A stretch of DNA of 14,874 nt from CAKRZE01 sp045617585. GTDB taxonomy: Bacteria; Bacillota; Clostridia; Oscillospirales; CAG-272. Under the pieces are notes generated by a model. That model saw only the letters and a program-made list of their open reading frames with translations. It searched no databases and was not told the DNA's origin. The position numbers and the translations under genes are program-made. This document shows positions 13,029 to 14,874 of this stretch, piece by piece. Position 1 is the stretch's first letter, and every line of letters begins with the position of its first letter. The stretch covers positions 1 through 14,874 of the forward strand of contig JAZLIW010000187.1 in NCBI GenBank assembly GCA_045617585.1, given 5' to 3'.

Positions 13029-14069
13029 ATGATGGAACGGAAATACGCGGAATATGCCGCGGCAAAAGCGGTGGAACTGATCGGGATCGACAGCCCCACC
13101 GGATACACGAAAAAAGCGGCGGAATGGGTAAAGGAGGCGTTCTCCTCCCTCGGTTACCCGACGGAGATCACGAAAAAAGGCGGCGTTCTCATTGACCTCG
13201 GCGGGACCGACGCCGCCGACGCGCTGCTCCTCGAGGCGCACGCCGATACGCTCGGCGCGATGGTCGCCGAGATCAAGGGCAGCGGGCGTCTCCGTGTGAC
13301 GCCCCTCGGCGGGATGCGCGCCGAAAACGCGGAGGCGGAAAACGTGCGCGTCCGCACCCGGGACGGGAAAGCGATCTCCGGTACGCTGCAGCTCGTCAAC
13401 GCCTCGGTCCACGTCAACGGCGCATACGGAGACGTCAAGCGTTCCTTCGACACGACCGAGATCGTCCTTGACGAGGACGTAACGAACGCGGACGGGACTC
13501 GTGCGCTCGGTATCGAGGTCGGCGACGCGGTCTGCTTCGATCCCCGCGCCGTCATCACCGAAAGCGGTTATCTCAAGAGCCGTTTTCTCGATGACAAGCT
13601 GTCGGTCGGGATCCTGCTCGGGCTCGCGAAATATCTGAAGGACGCGGGTATCCTTCCGGAGCGGAAGGTCTGGGTCCACGTCACGGTCTACGAGGAGGTC
13701 GGGCACGGCGGTTCCGGTCCGGTCCCCGCCGGCGTCACCGAGGCGATCAGCGTGGATATGGGCTGCGTCGGCGACGGTCTTTCCTGCACCGAAAAGAAGG
13801 TCTCGATCTGCGCGAAGGATTCCGGCGGGCCTTACAGCTACGAGGTCATCGGCAAGCTGATCGACGCCGCGAAAAAGACGGGCGCGGATTACGCCGTTGA
13901 CGTTTACCCGCATTACGGCTCCGACGTCGAGGCAACGCTCCGGTCCGGTGCCGATATCCGTCACGGTCTGATCGGCTCCGGTGTTTACGCCAGCCACGGC
14001 TACGAGCGGAGCCATATCGACGGCGTGTGGAACACCCTGAAAGTCCTTGCCGGATATCTGGGGGTCTGA
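13029..14069 (+). CDS. M42-family metallopeptidase (glutamyl aminopeptidase / endoglucanase-like family)
   Basis: A cytosolic, usually large-oligomer, dinuclear-metal aminopeptidase that trims peptides; some relatives are misnamed endoglucanases. It has 346 residues from ATG 13029; a second ATG follows at once at 13032. An upstream ATG in the same frame (12939) lies before the -10 box and is excluded. AGGAAAGG (13014-13021) is well placed. Candidate ligands in family order are His71 in EAHADTLG, Asp188/Asp189 in FLDDKLS, Glu222/Glu223 in VYEEVGHGG, Asp243 in SVDMG, and His323/His329 in ASHGYERSH. The inserted PDZ-like lid domain lies at about 75-175. The usual AHMDE form is AHADT here, a small variation. 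It is followed after 9 bases by the Mrr-like gene, so the two are probably co-transcribed. Confidence 0.93.
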   Translation: MMERKYAEYAAAKAVELIGIDSPTGYTKKAAEWVKEAFSSLGYPTEITKKGGVLIDLGGTDAADALLLEAHADTLGAMVAEIKGSGRLRVTPLGGMRAENAEAENVRVRTRDGKAISGTLQLVNASVHVNGAYGDVKRSFDTTEIVLDEDVTNADGTRALGIEVGDAVCFDPRAVITESGYLKSRFLDDKLSVGILLGLAKYLKDAGILPERKVWVHVTVYEEVGHGGSGPVPAGVTEAISVDMGCVGDGLSCTEKKVSICAKDSGGPYSYEVIGKLIDAAKKTGADYAVDVYPHYGSDVEATLRSGADIRHGLIGSGVYASHGYERSHIDGVWNTLKVLAGYLGV

Positions 14070-14078
14070 ACCGCTGAT

Positions 14079-14609
14079 ATGGCAAGACGAAAGAAAAACC
14101 GTGAAGACGAGTCGATCGTCGGGGTGTTAATCCTCATTGCGCTCGGTTCTCTCGGGTTCGTGAAAGATCATTGGAAATGGTTTGCGCTCGGTACCGCCAT
14201 ACTCCTGCTTGTTCTTCTGACGGTCCTGCTGATCAGGCGCCGAAACAGAAAACCCGCGCCGAAGAAAGCCGTCGCAGAAATGAACGGTTTTGAGTATGAG
14301 GAATACGTAGCCGCGCGTATGAAAGAAGCGGGATATGCCAAGGTCCGGGTCACGGAAAAGACCGGGGATTACGGTGCGGATATCATCGCAGTTGATCCGA
14401 AGGGTAAAAAGATCGCCGTTCAGTGCAAGCATTACAAGTCAAATGTCGGCATTTCCGCGATTCAGGAAATTCACGCCGCAAGAGATTATTACGGTACCGA
14501 TCTTGCCGCGGTCGTTACGACGGCGCAGTTCACGGACGCCGCGAAAAAACTCGCGGCTAAAAACAGCGTTCTCCTGTTCCCTGCCTTCAAAGATCACAGC
14601 AGCTTCTGA
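14079..14609 (+). CDS. membrane-anchored Mrr-type restriction-endonuclease-fold protein
   Basis: A 176-residue protein with a basic N-terminus, two hydrophobic segments at about 13-28 and 35-52, a basic linker (53-63) and a C-terminal Mrr_cat-like domain (about 66-170). The PD-(D/E)xK-type core is visible: GFEYEEYVA (Glu74/75) at 70-78, TGDYGADI with Asp101, and AVQCKHY with Gln115 and Lys117, then VGISAIQEIHAARDYYGTDLAAVVTTAQFT. Mrr-family proteins cut modified DNA, but small membrane-bound versions like this are widespread and their role is not settled. No methyltransferase or other restriction gene is nearby. The ribosome binding site is poor and the gene follows the M42 stop by 9 bases, so coupling is likely. 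The catalytic residues appear intact. Confidence 0.85.
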   Translation: MARRKKNREDESIVGVLILIALGSLGFVKDHWKWFALGTAILLLVLLTVLLIRRRNRKPAPKKAVAEMNGFEYEEYVAARMKEAGYAKVRVTEKTGDYGADIIAVDPKGKKIAVQCKHYKSNVGISAIQEIHAARDYYGTDLAAVVTTAQFTDAAKKLAAKNSVLLFPAFKDHSSF

Positions 14610-14637
14610 TCCTGCAGGAAAACGGTCTGCCGCAAGC

Positions 14638-14677
14638 AAAAACGTCTGATTCATGAGACCCGTGAATCAGACTTTTT
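14638..14677 (+). terminator. bidirectional terminator between the Mrr-like gene and the GNAT gene
   Basis: A perfect 10-bp stem GTCTGATTCA/TGAATCAGAC (14644-14653 with 14663-14672) with a 9-base loop. A-run 14638-14642 is on the left and T-run 14673-14677 on the right, so it can stop both convergent units. Outer arms GCCGCAAG (14629-14636) and CTTGCGGC (14685-14692) also pair. Confidence 0.92.
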
Positions 14678-14697
14678 GTCGTTTCTTGCGGCGCAGA

Positions 14698-14874
14698 TCA
14701 CGCCGGAGATCCGTTTCCCCGAACGTCGCTTTCCCATTTATCTTTGGGCAGCCGCGTGACGTGCTCGGTAAGGACCATATTCATCAGCTTCCATTCCACG
14801 TTTTCGTTCGTGTGATGATAAACGAAGCCGCACTTTTCCTGGACCCGCTTCGATTTTTCGTTGCCGTCAAAATA
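14698..14874 (-). CDS. GNAT-family acetyltransferase (RimJ/RimL-like), C-terminal 58 residues only
   Basis: The minus-strand frame entering from the right edge ends at the TGA at 14698-14700. The visible 58 residues include DGNEKSKRVQEKCGFVYHHT, the conserved last part of the GNAT fold (helix with the asparagine/serine after the acetyl-CoA site, then the CGF strand), and MVLTEHVTRLPKDKWES. Proteins of this kind acetylate amino groups of proteins or small molecules using acetyl-CoA. The start, the acetyl-CoA loop and the substrate cannot be seen. The terminator at 14638-14677 lies directly downstream. Confidence 0.85.
   Translation of the reverse strand, partial: YFDGNEKSKRVQEKCGFVYHHTNENVEWKLMNMVLTEHVTRLPKDKWESDVRGNGSPA

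Noticed and set aside
12948..14015. Minus-strand open frame of 355 codons opposite the M42 peptidase
   Set aside because: Antisense to a peptidase with its ligand motifs present in order; no family features on this strand.
1..14874. CRISPR array, insertion sequence, integrase, phage genes, known riboswitch or T-box
   Set aside because: No regularly spaced repeats, transposase or integrase motifs, or recognisable riboswitch cores were seen on either strand.

Overview
The window is a GC-rich (judged by eye) chromosomal segment of a bacterium that looks like a Clostridia/Firmicutes member, possibly an uncultured gut-type Oscillospirales-like lineage. The phylum call rests on the gene order rpsB-tsf-pyrH-frr-uppS-cdsA-dxr-rseP-ispG, which is classical for Firmicutes, on the MEP isoprenoid genes inside that cluster, on lipoproteins with Thr/Pro/Glu/Asp-rich linkers, on purine-rich Shine-Dalgarno sites and on TTGACA/TATAAT-type promoters. 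The family-level placement is a guess.

Positions 1-8260 (minus strand) hold the housekeeping cluster. A promoter near 8204-8232 drives rpsB and tsf through a structured leader, and a strong intrinsic terminator at 6303-6340 closes that unit. A second promoter at 6244-6272 starts the pyrH-frr-uppS-cdsA-dxr-rseP-ispG operon. This operon links UMP phosphorylation, ribosome recycling, undecaprenyl and phospholipid precursor synthesis, two MEP-pathway enzymes and a site-2 protease. ispG runs off the left edge, and its last 80 bases are abnormally G-rich on the coding strand, which looks like sequence damage at a contig end.

Positions 8300-11815 (plus strand) hold a three-gene accessory operon with its own promoter: a Gfo/Idh/MocA-family NAD(P)-dependent dehydrogenase, a xylose-isomerase-like TIM-barrel isomerase/epimerase, and a lipoprotein extracellular solute-binding protein. 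No ABC permease or ATPase is present here, so the binding protein would have to work with a transporter encoded elsewhere. The set suggests uptake and oxidation/isomerisation of a sugar, polyol or sugar acid, but the substrate cannot be read from the sequence.

Positions 11862-12131 carry a minus-strand tRNA-Ser(GCT) with encoded CCA, its promoter and terminator, and the terminator of the next gene. Positions 12153-13003 hold a minus-strand lipoprotein with a discoidin-like (F5/8 type C) domain. Its promoter lies back to back with the promoter of the next, plus-strand unit. That unit (13029-14609) encodes an M42-family metallopeptidase and a small membrane-anchored Mrr-type nuclease-fold protein. 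A bidirectional terminator separates it from a GNAT acetyltransferase fragment that runs off the right edge on the minus strand.

I found no CRISPR array, insertion sequence, phage gene, integrase or known riboswitch. Nothing here is clearly a new biological system. The most interesting points are RNA-level: two interlocking inverted repeats between rpsB and tsf that could form a pseudoknot or a switch, a structured rpsB leader, and a hairpin that would mask the dxr ribosome binding site. The orphan binding-protein/dehydrogenase/isomerase operon and the membrane-tethered Mrr-like protein are also worth a second look.
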